A stretch of DNA of 64,000 bases from an uncultured Alistipes sp. (GTDB lineage: Bacteria > Bacteroidota > Bacteroidia > Bacteroidales > Rikenellaceae), in NCBI GenBank assembly GCA_947364365.1, contig CANASP010000007.1, positions 1 through 64,000 of the forward strand, read 5' to 3'. How positions within the stretch are numbered: position 1 is the stretch's first letter; the number at the start of each line of letters is the position of its first letter. Made by a program: the position numbers and the translations under genes. Positions 16,700 to 26,941 of this stretch are shown here, in pieces. The notes below the pieces were generated by a model, which worked only from the letters and a program-made list of their open reading frames with translations, was not told where the DNA came from and did no database searches.

Positions 16700-18235
16700 A
16701 TGGAAAGACCTGTTCGCGTGCGCTTCGCACCCAGCCCCACGGGGCCGCTGCACATCGGCGGCGTCCGCACGGCACTCTACAACTACCTCTTCGCCCGCCG
16801 GCACGGCGGCGCGATGATCCTCCGCATCGAGGACACCGACTCGCAGCGCTTCGTGCCCGGTGCCGAGCAGTATATCATGGATTCGCTCCGCTGGTGCGGC
16901 ATCGAGATCGACGAGGGTGTCGGCGTGGGCGGTCCCCACGCCCCCTACCGCCAGAGCGAGCGCCGCGCGATCTACCTCAAATACGCCACCGAGCTCGTCG
17001 AGGCGGGCTGGGCCTACTACGCCTTCGACACGGCCGAGGAGCTCGACGCCCTGCGCCGCGAGGCCGAGGCCCGGGGCGAGGCCTTCGCCTACAACTACGC
17101 CGTGCGCGGGCGGCTGGCCACCTCGCTGGCCCTGCCGGCCGAGGAGGTCAGGGCGCGCATCGAGCGCGGCGACCAGTGGGTCATCCGCTTCCGCATGCCC
17201 GAGAACGAGGTGGTGAAGATGGACGACCTGATCCGCGGCCACGTGGAGGTCAACACCTCGACGCTCGACGACAAGGTGCTCTACAAGTCGGCCGACGCGC
17301 TGCCCACCTACCACCTGGCCAACATCGTCGACGACCACCTGATGGAGATCTCGCACGTCATCCGCGGCGAGGAGTGGCTCCCCTCGCTACCGCTCCACTA
17401 CCTGCTCTACCGCGCCTTCGGCTGGGAGGCGTCTCGACCCGAGTTCGCCCACCTGCCGCTGCTGCTCAAGCCCACGGGGGGCGGCAAGCTGTCGAAGCGC
17501 GACGGCGACAAGATGGGCTTCCCCGTCTTCCCGCTCTTCTGGACCTCCCCCACCACCGGCGAGACGGCCCACGGCTACCGCGAGGACGGCTACCTGCCCC
17601 AGGCCTTCATCAACATGCTGGCGCTGCTGGGCTGGAACCCCGGCACGGAGCAGGAGCTCTTCACGATGCAGGAGCTCGTCGACAGCTTCTCACTGGATCG
17701 CGTCTCGAAATCGGGCGCCCGTTTCCAGCCCGACAAGGCTCGCTGGTTCAACGCCCAGTACCTCCACCGCATGAACGAACAGGAGCTGGCGGCGCTCTAC
17801 CAGCCCATCCTGCGCGCCCACGGCATCGAGGTCGCGGACGAAGTGGCGGGCAAGGCCGCAGGCATCATGAAGGAGCGCGCGCAGCTTCTGACCGAGCTGT
17901 GGGACCTCACGTCGTTCTTCTTCGTGGCACCCGACACCTACGAGGAGAAGCAGGCCCGGAAGTACTGGAAGGGGCAGAACCCCGCGATCCTCGCCGAGCT
18001 GCGCGGGGTGCTGGCCTCGATCGACGACTTCTCGCTGGAGAACACCGAGCGCATCGTCCGCGCCTGGATCGAGGAGCGGGGCTACGGCATGGGGCAGGTG
18101 ATGAACACACTGCGCCTGGCGCTCGTGGGCGCCGGCAAGGGCCCGGGCATGTACGACGTGACGGCCTTCATCGGCCGCGAGGAGTGCCTGCGCCGCATCG
18201 ACCGGCTCATCGCCACGTTACAGCCGGGAGAGTAA
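16700..18235 (+). CDS. gltX: Glutamyl-tRNA synthetase
   Basis: 511 residues. Class I signatures are present: [20 protein letters not shown] near the N-terminus (HIGH box) and KLSKRDGDK (KMSKS-type loop) near residue 257. The C-terminal anticodon-binding helical region is complete. It charges tRNA-Glu in the cytoplasm. The ATG directly follows the upstream stop. A REP-like element and three degenerate short repeats lie downstream. Confidence 0.98.
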   Translation: MERPVRVRFAPSPTGPLHIGGVRTALYNYLFARRHGGAMILRIEDTDSQRFVPGAEQYIMDSLRWCGIEIDEGVGVGGPHAPYRQSERRAIYLKYATELVEAGWAYYAFDTAEELDALRREAEARGEAFAYNYAVRGRLATSLALPAEEVRARIERGDQWVIRFRMPENEVVKMDDLIRGHVEVNTSTLDDKVLYKSADALPTYHLANIVDDHLMEISHVIRGEEWLPSLPLHYLLYRAFGWEASRPEFAHLPLLLKPTGGGKLSKRDGDKMGFPVFPLFWTSPTTGETAHGYREDGYLPQAFINMLALLGWNPGTEQELFTMQELVDSFSLDRVSKSGARFQPDKARWFNAQYLHRMNEQELAALYQPILRAHGIEVADEVAGKAAGIMKERAQLLTELWDLTSFFFVAPDTYEEKQARKYWKGQNPAILAELRGVLASIDDFSLENTERIVRAWIEERGYGMGQVMNTLRLALVGAGKGPGMYDVTAFIGREECLRRIDRLIATLQPGE

Positions 18236-18246
18236 GCCCTCCCGCG

Positions 18247-18414
18247 CGGGACGCAGATAGCCCAAGGAGGCTTTTCACGCAAGCTGCAGATAGCCAGAAG
18301 AGGCTTTTCGAGCAGACCGCAGCCAGCGGAGGCCGCTTTTCGAGCGAATGCGATGAGAGCGGCCCTCCGCCGGGGGTGGCTGCGGGCCGCTACGCTTCGG
18401 ACATGTCCGAAACG
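18247..18414 (+). repeat. REP-like element copy R1 with leading short repeats
   Basis: Core hairpin: CCGCAGCCAGCGGAGG (18317-18332) pairs with the 28-base block beginning GGCCCTCCGCC at 18361-18388. A second small hairpin (TTCGGA/TCCGAA) follows at 18393-18413. Before the core, a 32-base motif of form GCAGATAGCC..GAGGCTTTTC occurs twice and merges into the left arm as a third degenerate copy. No protein-coding content. Confidence 0.75.
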
Positions 18415-18512
18415 TGTCTACACTCACAACGGCGCGCACCCGGAGCCGTGCCGCCAGGCCGACGCCCCGTGCGCCGGCAACCCTCACGACAACCTTAAAA
18501 CTTACGCAAGAT

Positions 18513-19565
18513 ATGGTACAGATCGAACAACACGTCTGGGGCGCGACGCCCGAAGGCGAAGCCATCATCCTCTACACGCTGCGCAACGACCGCGGCGCCG
18601 AGGTCCAGATCACCAACTTCGGCGCGGCGATCGTCTCGGTGAAGATGCCCGACCGCGAGGGCCGCATGGCCGACGTGGTGCTGGGCTACGACCGCCCCGA
18701 GGGCTACTTCTTCGACGGCCCGGCCGCCGGCAAGAGCGTGGGCCGCTGCGCCAACCGCATCGCCCTGGGCCGCATGACCGTCGACGGCGAGCAATACTCG
18801 CTGGAGATCAACAACGGCCGGAACCACCTCCACGGCGGCACCAAGAACTTCGCCAACCGCGTGTGGGAGAGCCGCGTGGAGACCAACCGCGTGGTCATGG
18901 AGCTCCTCTCGGAGGACGGCGACCAAGGCTACCCCGGCGAACTCGCGGTCGAGGCGGTCTTCGACTTCGACGACGACAACGCGCTGGAACTCACCTACCG
19001 CGCCCGCACCGACCGCACGACGGTGGTCAACCTCACGAACCACGTCTACTTCAACCTCGCGGGCGAAGCGTCGGGCGACGTGCTCGACCACGAGCTGCGA
19101 CTCAACGCCTCGCAGGTTCCCGAGATGAACGAGTACCAGATCCCCACGGGCCGGATGCTCGACGTCGAGGGCACGCCGCAGGATTTCCGCACGTTCCGCC
19201 CGCTGCGCCCGGGTATCGGCTCGGAGTTCAACCACATCCGCGACTTCCGCGGCTACGACCACCCCTTCGCCATCGACGGCTGGAAGCCCGGCATCCTGGG
19301 CGAGGTCGGCACGCTGCGCGACCCGAAGTCGGGCCGCTGCGTCGAGGTGCTCAGCTCGCAGCCCAGCGTGATGATCTACACGGGCAACTGGCTCTCGGGA
19401 TCGCCCCAGACCAAGTCGGGCGGCCGCTACGCCGACTACGCGGGCGTGGCGATCGAGTGCCAGAACTTCCCCGACGCCGTCAACCGGCCCGAGTTCCCCT
19501 CGCCGCTGCTCCATCCGGGCGAGACCTACTGCCAGAAGATCGTCTTCCGCTTCGGGGTCTGCTGA
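18513..19565 (+). CDS. galM: Aldose 1-epimerase (mutarotase)
   Basis: 350 residues. Family motifs include NFGAAIVSVKMPDREG, GRCANRIALG, NNGRNHLHGG (catalytic-region histidine), NLTNHVYFNLAGE and the C-terminal VAIECQNFPDAVNRPEFPS containing the catalytic glutamate. It interconverts alpha and beta anomers of hexoses such as galactose, fitting the nearby beta-galactosidase. No signal peptide, so cytoplasmic. Start at 18513 (MVQIEQHVWG) is preferred; upstream in-frame sequence is the repeat element. Confidence 0.95.
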   Translation: MVQIEQHVWGATPEGEAIILYTLRNDRGAEVQITNFGAAIVSVKMPDREGRMADVVLGYDRPEGYFFDGPAAGKSVGRCANRIALGRMTVDGEQYSLEINNGRNHLHGGTKNFANRVWESRVETNRVVMELLSEDGDQGYPGELAVEAVFDFDDDNALELTYRARTDRTTVVNLTNHVYFNLAGEASGDVLDHELRLNASQVPEMNEYQIPTGRMLDVEGTPQDFRTFRPLRPGIGSEFNHIRDFRGYDHPFAIDGWKPGILGEVGTLRDPKSGRCVEVLSSQPSVMIYTGNWLSGSPQTKSGGRYADYAGVAIECQNFPDAVNRPEFPSPLLHPGETYCQKIVFRFGVC

Positions 19566-19585
19566 ACGCGCCTGACGTAGAGACA

Positions 19586-19624
19586 AAGAGAGGAGCGCCA
19601 TTCAACATGGCGCTCCTCTCTTTT
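19586..19624. terminator. Bidirectional terminator between galM and GH95
   Basis: 17-bp arms (19586-19602 and 19608-19624) around a 5-base loop, with A's on one side and TTTTT on the other. It serves the two converging genes. Confidence 0.88.
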
Positions 19625-19654
19625 TGCCCTGCGGCCTGCCCGGCAGGCCGGCGG

Positions 19655-22039
19655 TCAGAACCTGCGGGTCACGGCCTTTCCGGCCCGGCAGGCCACCTCG
19701 ATCGGCGCGTCGGCTCCCGGCACGCAGAGCTGCACGGTGCAGTCCCGGTCGGCACGCAGCGTCACCTCCACGACACGACCCGCCTTCCAGCGGCAGTCGA
19801 CCTCCACGCCGCCGCGGGCCCGCAGGCCGCGGTACGAACCTTCGGCCCACGCCGCGGGCAGCGCCGGCAGCACCTCGATGCAGCCGTCGTGGCTCTGCAA
19901 CAACATCTCGGCGATACCGGCCGCTCCGCCGAAGTTGCCGTCGATCTGAAAGGGCGGATGGGCGCAGAAGAGGTTGGGATAGGTCCCCGCCCCTTCGCCG
20001 TCGTAGGTCGTCCGGCCGTCGTCTCCGCGCTGCGCGACGTAGGCCGGGTGCAAGAGGCTCGCGAGCAGCTTGGCCGCGCGGTCGCCGTCGCCGATACGGG
20101 CCCAGAAGCAGATCTTCCACGCGCGCGACCACCCCGTGCCGTCGTCGCCGCGGCGGTCAAGCGTCGCGCGGCACGCATCGAGCAGCTCGGGGGTCGTGCG
20201 GCGCGTGAGCGTCGTGCCGGGATAGAGGCCGAACAGATGCGAGACGTGGCGGTGGTGGATGTCCATCTCGCGGTAATCCTTCAACCATTCGAGCAGATAG
20301 CCCCCGTCGCTCACCTCGTCGGGCGGCAGGCGGAGCGCCGCCTCGCGCAGCCGCGCGACGAAGGCCCCGTCGGTCCCGAGCGTCCGCGACGCCTCGTCGA
20401 CCGCGCCGAACAGCTCGCGCAGGATCTGGGCGTCCATCGTCGAGCCCATGCAGACGAAGGTGATCTCGCTATCGCTCTCGTCGTAGTAGCCGTTCTCGGG
20501 CGACGAGGTAGGCGCCGTCACCAGGTAGCCGTGGTCGGGCTCCTCGACGAGGTTCTCGAGGAAGAACTCCGCCGCCCCGCGCAGCACAGGGTAGACGCGC
20601 CGCAGATAGGCCGTATCGGGGTGGAAGCGGTACTGCTCCCACAGATGGAGCGCCAGCCAGGCACCGCCCGTGTTGGTCGCGCCCCACGAGGGATCCTCCG
20701 ACGGCGCGGTGAAGTTCCATCCGTTGGCCAGCACGTGGGCGCACCACCCCGAGGTGCCGTAGAAGTCGCGCGCCGTGCGCTCGCCCGAGGGAACCATCCG
20801 CTCGACGTAGTCGACCAGCGGCAGTTGCAGCTCGGCCAGGTTGCCCGGACCGGTGATCCAGTGGTTCATCTCGACGTTGATATTGGTGTGGTAGTCGCCC
20901 CGCCACGGCGTGCGGCAGTCGACCGTGTTGGCCCACAGTCCCTGAAGATTGGGCGGCAGCATCCCCTCGCGCGTGGAGGAGATCAGGAGGTAACGGCCGA
21001 ACTGCATGTAGAGCGCCGCGAAGGCGGGATCGTGCTCGCCCGAACCGTAGGCGGCCAGCCGTTCGTCGGTGGGCAGGTCGCAACCCGGGCCCAAATCGAG
21101 CGCCACGCGGTCGAACAGCCGGCGGTGGTCGGCCGTGTGTGCGCGGCGCAGGGCGTCGAAATCGCTCGCCAGCGCCGCCCGCAACGGCTCCTCGACCCGC
21201 TCGGAGAGCGGAGCCCCTTCAACCCCCGCCAGACGGTCGAAATAGTCGGTCGCCGAGGAGACGTAGACCACCGCCTCGTCGGCCCCTTCGACGGTCAGCG
21301 CCCCGTCGCGGGCCACGACCTCGCCGCCGCGCGTGCGCACCGTCGCCACGGAGCGGATCTTCACCCCTTCGACCCCTTCGCGGCCGCTCGGCAGCTGCCC
21401 CGCCATCACCAGACGGTCGCCCTCGGCCACGACCTCGGCACACGAGGGACGCGACAGCGACAGCGTGAAACCGAGCGCCCCGCGCTTCGAGGCGCGGAAC
21501 CGGATCGCCACCACGTCGGCCGTGCGCGAGACGAAATAGTCGCGCTCGTAGCGCACGCCGCCCGCCTCGAAGCGGGTGTAGGCCGTAGCGTCGGAGAGGC
21601 TCAGCCCGCGCCGGTAGGCGGCCAGACCCGCCGTATCGATCCGGAAGTCGAAGTCGAGCCGCCCCAGCATCTCGTAGCTGCCGTAGGCCTGCTCGCCCGA
21701 TCCGCCGCCGCTGCACACGAAATGGCGGTACATCATCCGCTGCGCCTCCAGATTGCGCCCGGCAAGGAGCAGCTCGCGGATGCGGGGCAGGTAGTCGAGC
21801 GCCTCGGGATTGGCCGTGGGCTGCTCCGATCCGCTCCAGCAGGTGATGTCGTTGAGAATCACGCGCTCGTGCACGACGCCGCCGTCGGGCATGGCGCCCA
21901 GACGGCCGTTGCCCAGCGGGAGCGTCTCCTCCCAGCGCGAGGCGGGACGGTCGTACCACAGCGCCAGCCCGTCGTCGGCCGGAGCCCCGCAGGCGGCGCA
22001 GAGAAGCGACACCGCCGCAAAAAGAATAGTTCGTTTCAT
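19655..22039 (-). CDS. GH95 family glycosidase lipoprotein (alpha-L-fucosidase or alpha-galactosidase type)
   Basis: 794 residues, normal for GH95. Start at 22039 gives a lipoprotein signal (LLCAAC, Cys20); the open frame further upstream is the leader. N-terminal beta domain: [19 protein letters not shown], then NDITCWSG. (alpha/alpha)6 barrel: [67 protein letters not shown]. It releases alpha-1,2-fucose (or L-galactose) outside the cytoplasm. It has its own promoter at 22063-22094 and follows the GH35 gene. Confidence 0.93.
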   Translation of the reverse strand: MKRTILFAAVSLLCAACGAPADDGLALWYDRPASRWEETLPLGNGRLGAMPDGGVVHERVILNDITCWSGSEQPTANPEALDYLPRIRELLLAGRNLEAQRMMYRHFVCSGGGSGEQAYGSYEMLGRLDFDFRIDTAGLAAYRRGLSLSDATAYTRFEAGGVRYERDYFVSRTADVVAIRFRASKRGALGFTLSLSRPSCAEVVAEGDRLVMAGQLPSGREGVEGVKIRSVATVRTRGGEVVARDGALTVEGADEAVVYVSSATDYFDRLAGVEGAPLSERVEEPLRAALASDFDALRRAHTADHRRLFDRVALDLGPGCDLPTDERLAAYGSGEHDPAFAALYMQFGRYLLISSTREGMLPPNLQGLWANTVDCRTPWRGDYHTNINVEMNHWITGPGNLAELQLPLVDYVERMVPSGERTARDFYGTSGWCAHVLANGWNFTAPSEDPSWGATNTGGAWLALHLWEQYRFHPDTAYLRRVYPVLRGAAEFFLENLVEEPDHGYLVTAPTSSPENGYYDESDSEITFVCMGSTMDAQILRELFGAVDEASRTLGTDGAFVARLREAALRLPPDEVSDGGYLLEWLKDYREMDIHHRHVSHLFGLYPGTTLTRRTTPELLDACRATLDRRGDDGTGWSRAWKICFWARIGDGDRAAKLLASLLHPAYVAQRGDDGRTTYDGEGAGTYPNLFCAHPPFQIDGNFGGAAGIAEMLLQSHDGCIEVLPALPAAWAEGSYRGLRARGGVEVDCRWKAGRVVEVTLRADRDCTVQLCVPGADAPIEVACRAGKAVTRRF

Positions 22040-22062
22040 CGGGTAAAATCGGTTATTTGGGA

Positions 22063-22094
22063 TGAAGATACGAAAAAGCGAGCGAAAACCCAAA
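22063..22094 (-). promoter_or_regulatory. Promoter of the GH95 gene
   Basis: Minus strand: TTTG (22091-22094), 20-base spacer, TATCTTCA (22063-22070), ending 24 bases before the ATG. Confidence 0.65.
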
Positions 22095-22177
22095 CAGACA
22101 AGGTCAATAATACGGATAAAACCGGCTCCCCGGAGCCGTGCGGACCGCAGGCTGCTCCCCGAATTTGACGACAAAAA

Positions 22178-22224
22178 CGGCCTTTGGGCCGTGCGGCCCG
22201 CAGCCACCCGGCGCGGAGGGCCGC
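22178..22224 (-). repeat. REP-like element copy R4 (partial)
   Basis: Reading the minus strand, GGCCCTCCGC..GGGTGGCTGCGGGCC (22222-22195) matches the right arm of copies R1-R3. It is followed by a small hairpin CGGCC/GGCCG (22191-22178). The left arm is missing or degenerate. It lies downstream of GH35 in the same relative orientation as the other copies. Confidence 0.65.
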
Positions 22225-22298
22225 AAACAGGAAGTGCCGGCAGGAACTATTCCAGCCGGCACTTCGCAGGGGACAAGGCGGCCCGCCGGCCCCCGGCG

Positions 22299-24671
22299 TC
22301 AGAACCTGAACGGCTCGCGCTTCACGTAGATCCGGTATCTGCGGATGCTCTCCGGGGCCCCCTTCTCCACACGGGGAAGATACTGGAAGCCCGCGAGCCG
22401 CTGCACGCTGCCCAGGTCGAGGACGACGTGGTGCGGGAACTGCGCGCCGCGCACCGTGCTCCAGTAGGTCGACTCCTGAAGGTCGAACAGCTTGTCGGCG
22501 GCCTTGTTGCCCGTGGTCACATCCTCCGAATCGCAATAGGGCACCCGCCACGTCTCGCGGTCGATGCGCCTGCCGTCGGCGCCCAGCATATACCACTCGG
22601 CGATGCAGGCGTACTCGCGTTCGCTGTGCGAATCGAGCGCCTCGATACACACGTAACGGCCCTCGACAGGCGCATCGAAGAGCACCTCCTGCCAGCCGTT
22701 GCCCGGCGCGAAAACGCCCTCCCCGGTCGCGGTCTCGCCCGTCAGGTCCAGCACCTGCCCCTCCTTGCGGTGGGTGGCCGGCGTGCCGACGTTGAGCTTG
22801 TCGATGACGGGCACGGCAAGGCCCTCCACGACCGGCTCGGTCGGGCCGATGACATCCTGCACGATGATCTCGTTCTCGCCCTTGCGGAGCCAGCAGCCGG
22901 GCATGTAGAGCGTCTGCTGCGGGCCGATGAACCAGTGGCGGCCGATGGCGTGGCCGTTGACATAGACCTGCCCCTTACCCCACCTCTCCAGATCGAGGAA
23001 CGTATCGCCCACACGCTTGAGCGAGAAGGTGGCCCGGTAGCATCCGGGGCCGCGCTCGCCGGTCAGAGGCCGGTAGTTCATGTCGCGCTGCGTCTCATAG
23101 GCGTCGTCGAGGCCGAAGATCTCCCACCCCTTCATGTCGACGGTCACACGGCTACCGTTGGGCAGCGCATAGGCGAGGCAGACCCGCTCGGTGATACCCT
23201 TGTAGTCCTTGATGGCCTGGCCGAAGTTCACGCGGCCGAACGCCTCGACGAGGATGTCGAGCCGATCGCCCTCGCTGAGGGCAGGCAGCACCACGCTGCT
23301 CTCGTTCAGGCGGCGGTCGGCCGTGCCCACCCGCTTGCCGTTGACGAAGACCTGGGCGAAGTCGTGCACCTCCTGCATGTCCAGCACGCTCCTGACGGGC
23401 ACCGCGGGGGTCGTCGTCCGGTAGAGCACCGACCCCCATCCCTGGTCCAGCTCCTCCATCGTCAGGATCTCCAGCGAGCGGACCGGTTCGGGCAGGTTGT
23501 CGAACAGCGGCGCCACCTCGGTGAACGCGATGCACGGGACGGTGATCACGGGATAGGCCGCGGGGATCGCCGGCAGCTTCTTCCCGTCGTTGTAACGCGC
23601 CATCATCTCGCGCAGCTCCATGTATTTGGGCGTGGCCCAGCCGGCCTCGCTGATAGGGGCGTCGTAGTCGTAGGAGGTCACGTCGGGCGTGAAGGGGCCG
23701 TTGTTGGCTCCGGCCCAGTGGCCCCAGTTGGTGCCGCCGTGGGTCATGTAGAGCGAGAAGGAGATCCCCCGCTCGATCATCTCGCGCATGCCGTCGACCA
23801 TCACGCGGCTCTCGCGCGTCTCGTGGCGGCTCCCCCACTTGTCGAACCAGCCGCTCCAGAACTCCGAACACATCTTCGGCGAATCGGGGCGCAACTCGCC
23901 CAGGCGGCGGAACTCGTTTTCGATATTGGCTCCCGTGCCGAAGTTCATCGTCCAGAGCAGGTCGTCGAGCCCGTTGCGGGTGAAGTTGCTGCTCCAGTCG
24001 CACTGGAAGAGCGTCACCTCGCCGAAGCCCGAGCGGCGGATGATGTCGCGCACGGCCGCGACATACTCCTTGTCCTCGGCATAGGCGCCGTATTCGTTCT
24101 CGACCTGCACCATGATGATCGGTCCCCCCTTCTCGATGGTCAGGTCGCCGAGCTGCTCGCCCACCTTCCGCTCGAAGCGCTCCAGACGCTCCATGAAGTA
24201 GGGATCGCTGTGGCGCAGGGCGATATCCTTCTTCTTGAGCAGCCACCAGGGCAGACCGCCCATGTCCCACTCCGCACAGACGTAGGGGCCGGGACGCACG
24301 ATGACATACATGCCGTTGGCCTGCGCCAAACGGACGAAGGCCGCCAGGTCGTTGTTGCCCGAGAAGTCGAACTCGCCCTCGCGCTGCTCGTGGGCGTTCC
24401 AGAAGACGTAGACGCAGAGCGTATTCATGCCGAGCGCCTTGCACATTCGGATACGATGTTCCCAGTAGGGACGCGGAATGCGCGGATAGTGCACCTCGGC
24501 CGCCTTGATCACGAAGGGCTCTCCGTCGAGCAGGAACGTTCCTTTCCCCACCTCGAAGGTGTGGCGGGGAGCAGCCGGCGCGGCCAGCACCGGCATGGCG
24601 GCCGCCGACAGGAGCAGGGCCAGCGCCGCACCGGTGAGCAGACGTCGCGCCCGCTTTGACAATTGTTTCAT
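22299..24671 (-). CDS. GH35 beta-galactosidase with C-terminal discoidin-like domains
   Basis: 790 residues from ATG 24671, which yields a signal peptide (about 1-30). GH35 motifs: HYPRIPRPYWEHRIRMCKALG, NTLCVYVFWNAHE, WDMGGLPWWLL, QVENEYGAY (acid/base glutamate) and EFWSGWFDKWG (nucleophile glutamate). The C-terminal region from about 560 has jelly-roll segments (VNGHAIGRHWFIGPQQTLYMP) and a final F5/8 discoidin-like part (STYWSTVRGAQFPHHVVLDL). It removes terminal beta-galactose from exported substrates. It lies 46 bases after the BASS transporter gene. Confidence 0.95.
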   Translation of the reverse strand: MKQLSKRARRLLTGAALALLLSAAAMPVLAAPAAPRHTFEVGKGTFLLDGEPFVIKAAEVHYPRIPRPYWEHRIRMCKALGMNTLCVYVFWNAHEQREGEFDFSGNNDLAAFVRLAQANGMYVIVRPGPYVCAEWDMGGLPWWLLKKKDIALRHSDPYFMERLERFERKVGEQLGDLTIEKGGPIIMVQVENEYGAYAEDKEYVAAVRDIIRRSGFGEVTLFQCDWSSNFTRNGLDDLLWTMNFGTGANIENEFRRLGELRPDSPKMCSEFWSGWFDKWGSRHETRESRVMVDGMREMIERGISFSLYMTHGGTNWGHWAGANNGPFTPDVTSYDYDAPISEAGWATPKYMELREMMARYNDGKKLPAIPAAYPVITVPCIAFTEVAPLFDNLPEPVRSLEILTMEELDQGWGSVLYRTTTPAVPVRSVLDMQEVHDFAQVFVNGKRVGTADRRLNESSVVLPALSEGDRLDILVEAFGRVNFGQAIKDYKGITERVCLAYALPNGSRVTVDMKGWEIFGLDDAYETQRDMNYRPLTGERGPGCYRATFSLKRVGDTFLDLERWGKGQVYVNGHAIGRHWFIGPQQTLYMPGCWLRKGENEIIVQDVIGPTEPVVEGLAVPVIDKLNVGTPATHRKEGQVLDLTGETATGEGVFAPGNGWQEVLFDAPVEGRYVCIEALDSHSEREYACIAEWYMLGADGRRIDRETWRVPYCDSEDVTTGNKAADKLFDLQESTYWSTVRGAQFPHHVVLDLGSVQRLAGFQYLPRVEKGAPESIRRYRIYVKREPFRF

Positions 24672-24717
24672 AAACAGGGATATTTTAAGTGTATTCGACA
24701 AACTGCGGAACGACCGC

Positions 24718-25581
24718 TCACTGCGCCGGGAAACTGCGCCGCACATACCGCAGGTAACACAGCAGCACGACGTTCATCACCAGCGCGTAGACGATCGCCG
24801 GGATGGCCATCTCGTCTCTGGCGAAGACCAGGGGCGACGTGGCGACGGCGATCGCCTGGGCGGCGTTCTGCATCCCCACCTCGATGACGATCGTCCGGCG
24901 CACGGCCTCCCCGAGCCGGCAGATGCGGGCGAGCAGCGCCCCCGAGGCCGAGGCCAGCAGAATGAGCAGCCCCGAGGCGGCGCCCAGCAGGGCGATATGG
25001 TCGACGATCGTCCGGGCGTACTGCACGAAAAAGAGCGCCGCCAGCAGCATCAGCGCGGGAAAGGCCACGCGCCCCAGCAGGTCGTGCGCCCGCCATGCGG
25101 CATCGGGCCGCCAGCGGCGGAAGAGCGCCCCGCACGCCATCGGCAGGAAGAGCAGCACGATGTTCTGCACGAACAGCCGCCCCACCGGCAACACGATCGC
25201 CGCACCGGCGTGCAGCGCCACGTAGCGGGTCGCGAAGGCCATGACCGCGGGGAGCGTAATCAGCGTAATGAGGCTGCTCAGGGCCGTGAGCGTAACGGAG
25301 AGGGCCACGTCGCCCCGGGCCAGCATCGTGAAGACATTGGACGAGCTGCCCCCGGGGCAGCAGGCGACGAGCACCAGTCCCAGGAAGTAGACCGGCGGCA
25401 GGCAGAGCAGCCGCGCGACGCCGAACGCCACGAGCGGCAACACGACGAGCTGTCCGACGAGCCCCGCGAACAGCGCCGCAGGGTGCCGCGCGACACGCAC
25501 GAAGGCCCGGCCGTCGAGGCCGATGCCGAGCTGAAACATCAGCAGGATGAGGATGGGCAGTACGATCCAGACGGTATTCAT
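24718..25581 (-). CDS. Bile acid:sodium symporter (BASS) family membrane transporter
   Basis: 287 residues, about nine hydrophobic segments. BASS features: CCPGGSSSNVFTMLARGDVALSV and EVGMQNAAQAIAVA, the conserved EVGxQN block. Such carriers move organic anions (bile acids, steroids, pantothenate, keto acids) with sodium; the substrate here is unknown. Its ATG overlaps the antiporter stop as ATGA, so the two transporters are translationally coupled. Coupling a sodium symporter with a sodium/proton exchanger would be self-consistent. Confidence 0.88.
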   Translation of the reverse strand: MNTVWIVLPILILLMFQLGIGLDGRAFVRVARHPAALFAGLVGQLVVLPLVAFGVARLLCLPPVYFLGLVLVACCPGGSSSNVFTMLARGDVALSVTLTALSSLITLITLPAVMAFATRYVALHAGAAIVLPVGRLFVQNIVLLFLPMACGALFRRWRPDAAWRAHDLLGRVAFPALMLLAALFFVQYARTIVDHIALLGAASGLLILLASASGALLARICRLGEAVRRTIVIEVGMQNAAQAIAVATSPLVFARDEMAIPAIVYALVMNVVLLCYLRYVRRSFPAQ

Positions 25582-26885
25582 AAGCGATCGGTTCCTATGC
25601 GGCGGGGATAGCGGCAGAGAATGGCCAGCAGCGCACAACATCCCATCACCAGCGGATAGTAGAGATAACGCATGATCTCCAGCGGCGAGAGCCCCGTGAG
25701 CCCCGAGGCCATCAGCAGCTGGGCCCCGTAGGGCAGCAGCCCCTGCATGAAGCAGGAGAAGGTGTCGAGCAGGCTGGCGCTGCGCCGCGGATCGATGCCG
25801 AACCGGGCGGCGATGTCGCGGGCGATGGGGCCCACGGTGAGGATGGCGATCGTATTGTTGGCCGTGCAGAGGTCGGCAAGCGCCACGAGCCCGGCGATGA
25901 CCCCCTCGGCGCTGCGACGCCCGGGGATGCGGCGCGTCATGCGGTCGATCAGGAAGTCGATGCCGCCGTTCGTGCGGATCACCTCCAGCAAGCCGCCCGC
26001 CATCATCGTCACGATAATCAGCTCGCCCATGCCCGTGATACCGCGTCCCATGCCGCCGCACCACTCCAGCGCATCGAAACTTCCGGTGGCGACACCCACC
26101 CCGCCGGCGGCCAGAATACCCAGCAGAAGCACCTTCATCACATTCATGCCGCCGGCGGCCGCCGCGAGCACGAGCAGATAGGGCACCACCTTCACCCAGG
26201 CGACCGCCCCCGCCGGTTCGGGAGCGACCAGCGCACGACCCGTCAGGAGGTAGATCCCCAGCGTCACGAGGGCCGCGGGAGCCACGATGCGGATGTTCAC
26301 GCGGAACTTGTCGCGCAGGTCGCACCCCTGGGTGCGCGTCGCGGCGATGGTCGTGTCGGAGATGAACGAGAGGTTGTCGCCGAACAGGGCGCCGCCGACC
26401 ACGATACCCGCCAGCCAGGCGGCATCGGCTCCCGTCTGCCCGGCCAGTCCCGCCGCGACGGGCGCCAGCGCCACGATGGTCCCCACGGAGGTGCCCACCG
26501 ACAGCGAGATGAAACAGGCGGCGAGGAAGAGCCCCGCAGGCAGCAGCGACGCCGGCAGCAGCCGCATCGCCAGGTCGACCGTGGCATCCACGGCCCCCAT
26601 GCTGCGGGCCGTCTCGGCGAAGGCGCCGGCCAGCACGAAGATCCAGATCATCAGCAGCACGTTGGGATGCGATGCCCCGGCCGAAAAGCGGGCGACCCGT
26701 TCGGCGAAGGGAAGATGCCGCATCTGCGCCAGCGCACACACCGCAGCGGCCAGAAACGCCACCGAGACGGGCATACGGTAGAAATCGCCCGCCGCGAGCG
26801 AAACGGCCAGGTAGCTGACCAGAAACACCCCCAGCGGAGCGAGTGCCGCAAAACGACCGCGACAGGAACGGGGTTCGGTATTCAT
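25578..26885 (-). CDS. NhaC-like Na+/H+ antiporter family protein
   Basis: 435 residues with about ten transmembrane segments. The block SVGTSVGTIVALAPVAAGLAG followed by GGALFGDNLSFISDTTIAA is characteristic of NhaC-type antiporters. Start at 26885 is chosen because upstream sequence is the tRNA terminator. It probably exchanges sodium for protons, or a related ion-coupled metabolite, across the inner membrane. First gene of a likely nhaC-BASS-GH35 unit. Confidence 0.85.
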   Translation of the reverse strand: MNTEPRSCRGRFAALAPLGVFLVSYLAVSLAAGDFYRMPVSVAFLAAAVCALAQMRHLPFAERVARFSAGASHPNVLLMIWIFVLAGAFAETARSMGAVDATVDLAMRLLPASLLPAGLFLAACFISLSVGTSVGTIVALAPVAAGLAGQTGADAAWLAGIVVGGALFGDNLSFISDTTIAATRTQGCDLRDKFRVNIRIVAPAALVTLGIYLLTGRALVAPEPAGAVAWVKVVPYLLVLAAAAGGMNVMKVLLLGILAAGGVGVATGSFDALEWCGGMGRGITGMGELIIVTMMAGGLLEVIRTNGGIDFLIDRMTRRIPGRRSAEGVIAGLVALADLCTANNTIAILTVGPIARDIAARFGIDPRRSASLLDTFSCFMQGLLPYGAQLLMASGLTGLSPLEIMRYLYYPLVMGCCALLAILCRYPRRIGTDRL

Positions 26886-26900
26886 AGGCGATCGGATACG

Positions 26901-26934
26901 AAAAAAGGCGAGCCTCCTTTTTCGGAGGCTCGCC
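26901..26934 (-). terminator. Terminator of the tRNA-Met gene
   Basis: Perfect 11-bp stem (GGCGAGCCTCC / GGAGGCTCGCC) followed on the minus strand by six T. It lies just after the tRNA and before the antiporter gene. Confidence 0.88.
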
Positions 26935-26941
26935 ATCGATG

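Noticed and set aside
14459-17356. Long minus-strand frame opposite ychF, SIMPL and gltX
   Set aside because: Composition-driven frame without motifs; the sense genes are conserved housekeeping genes.
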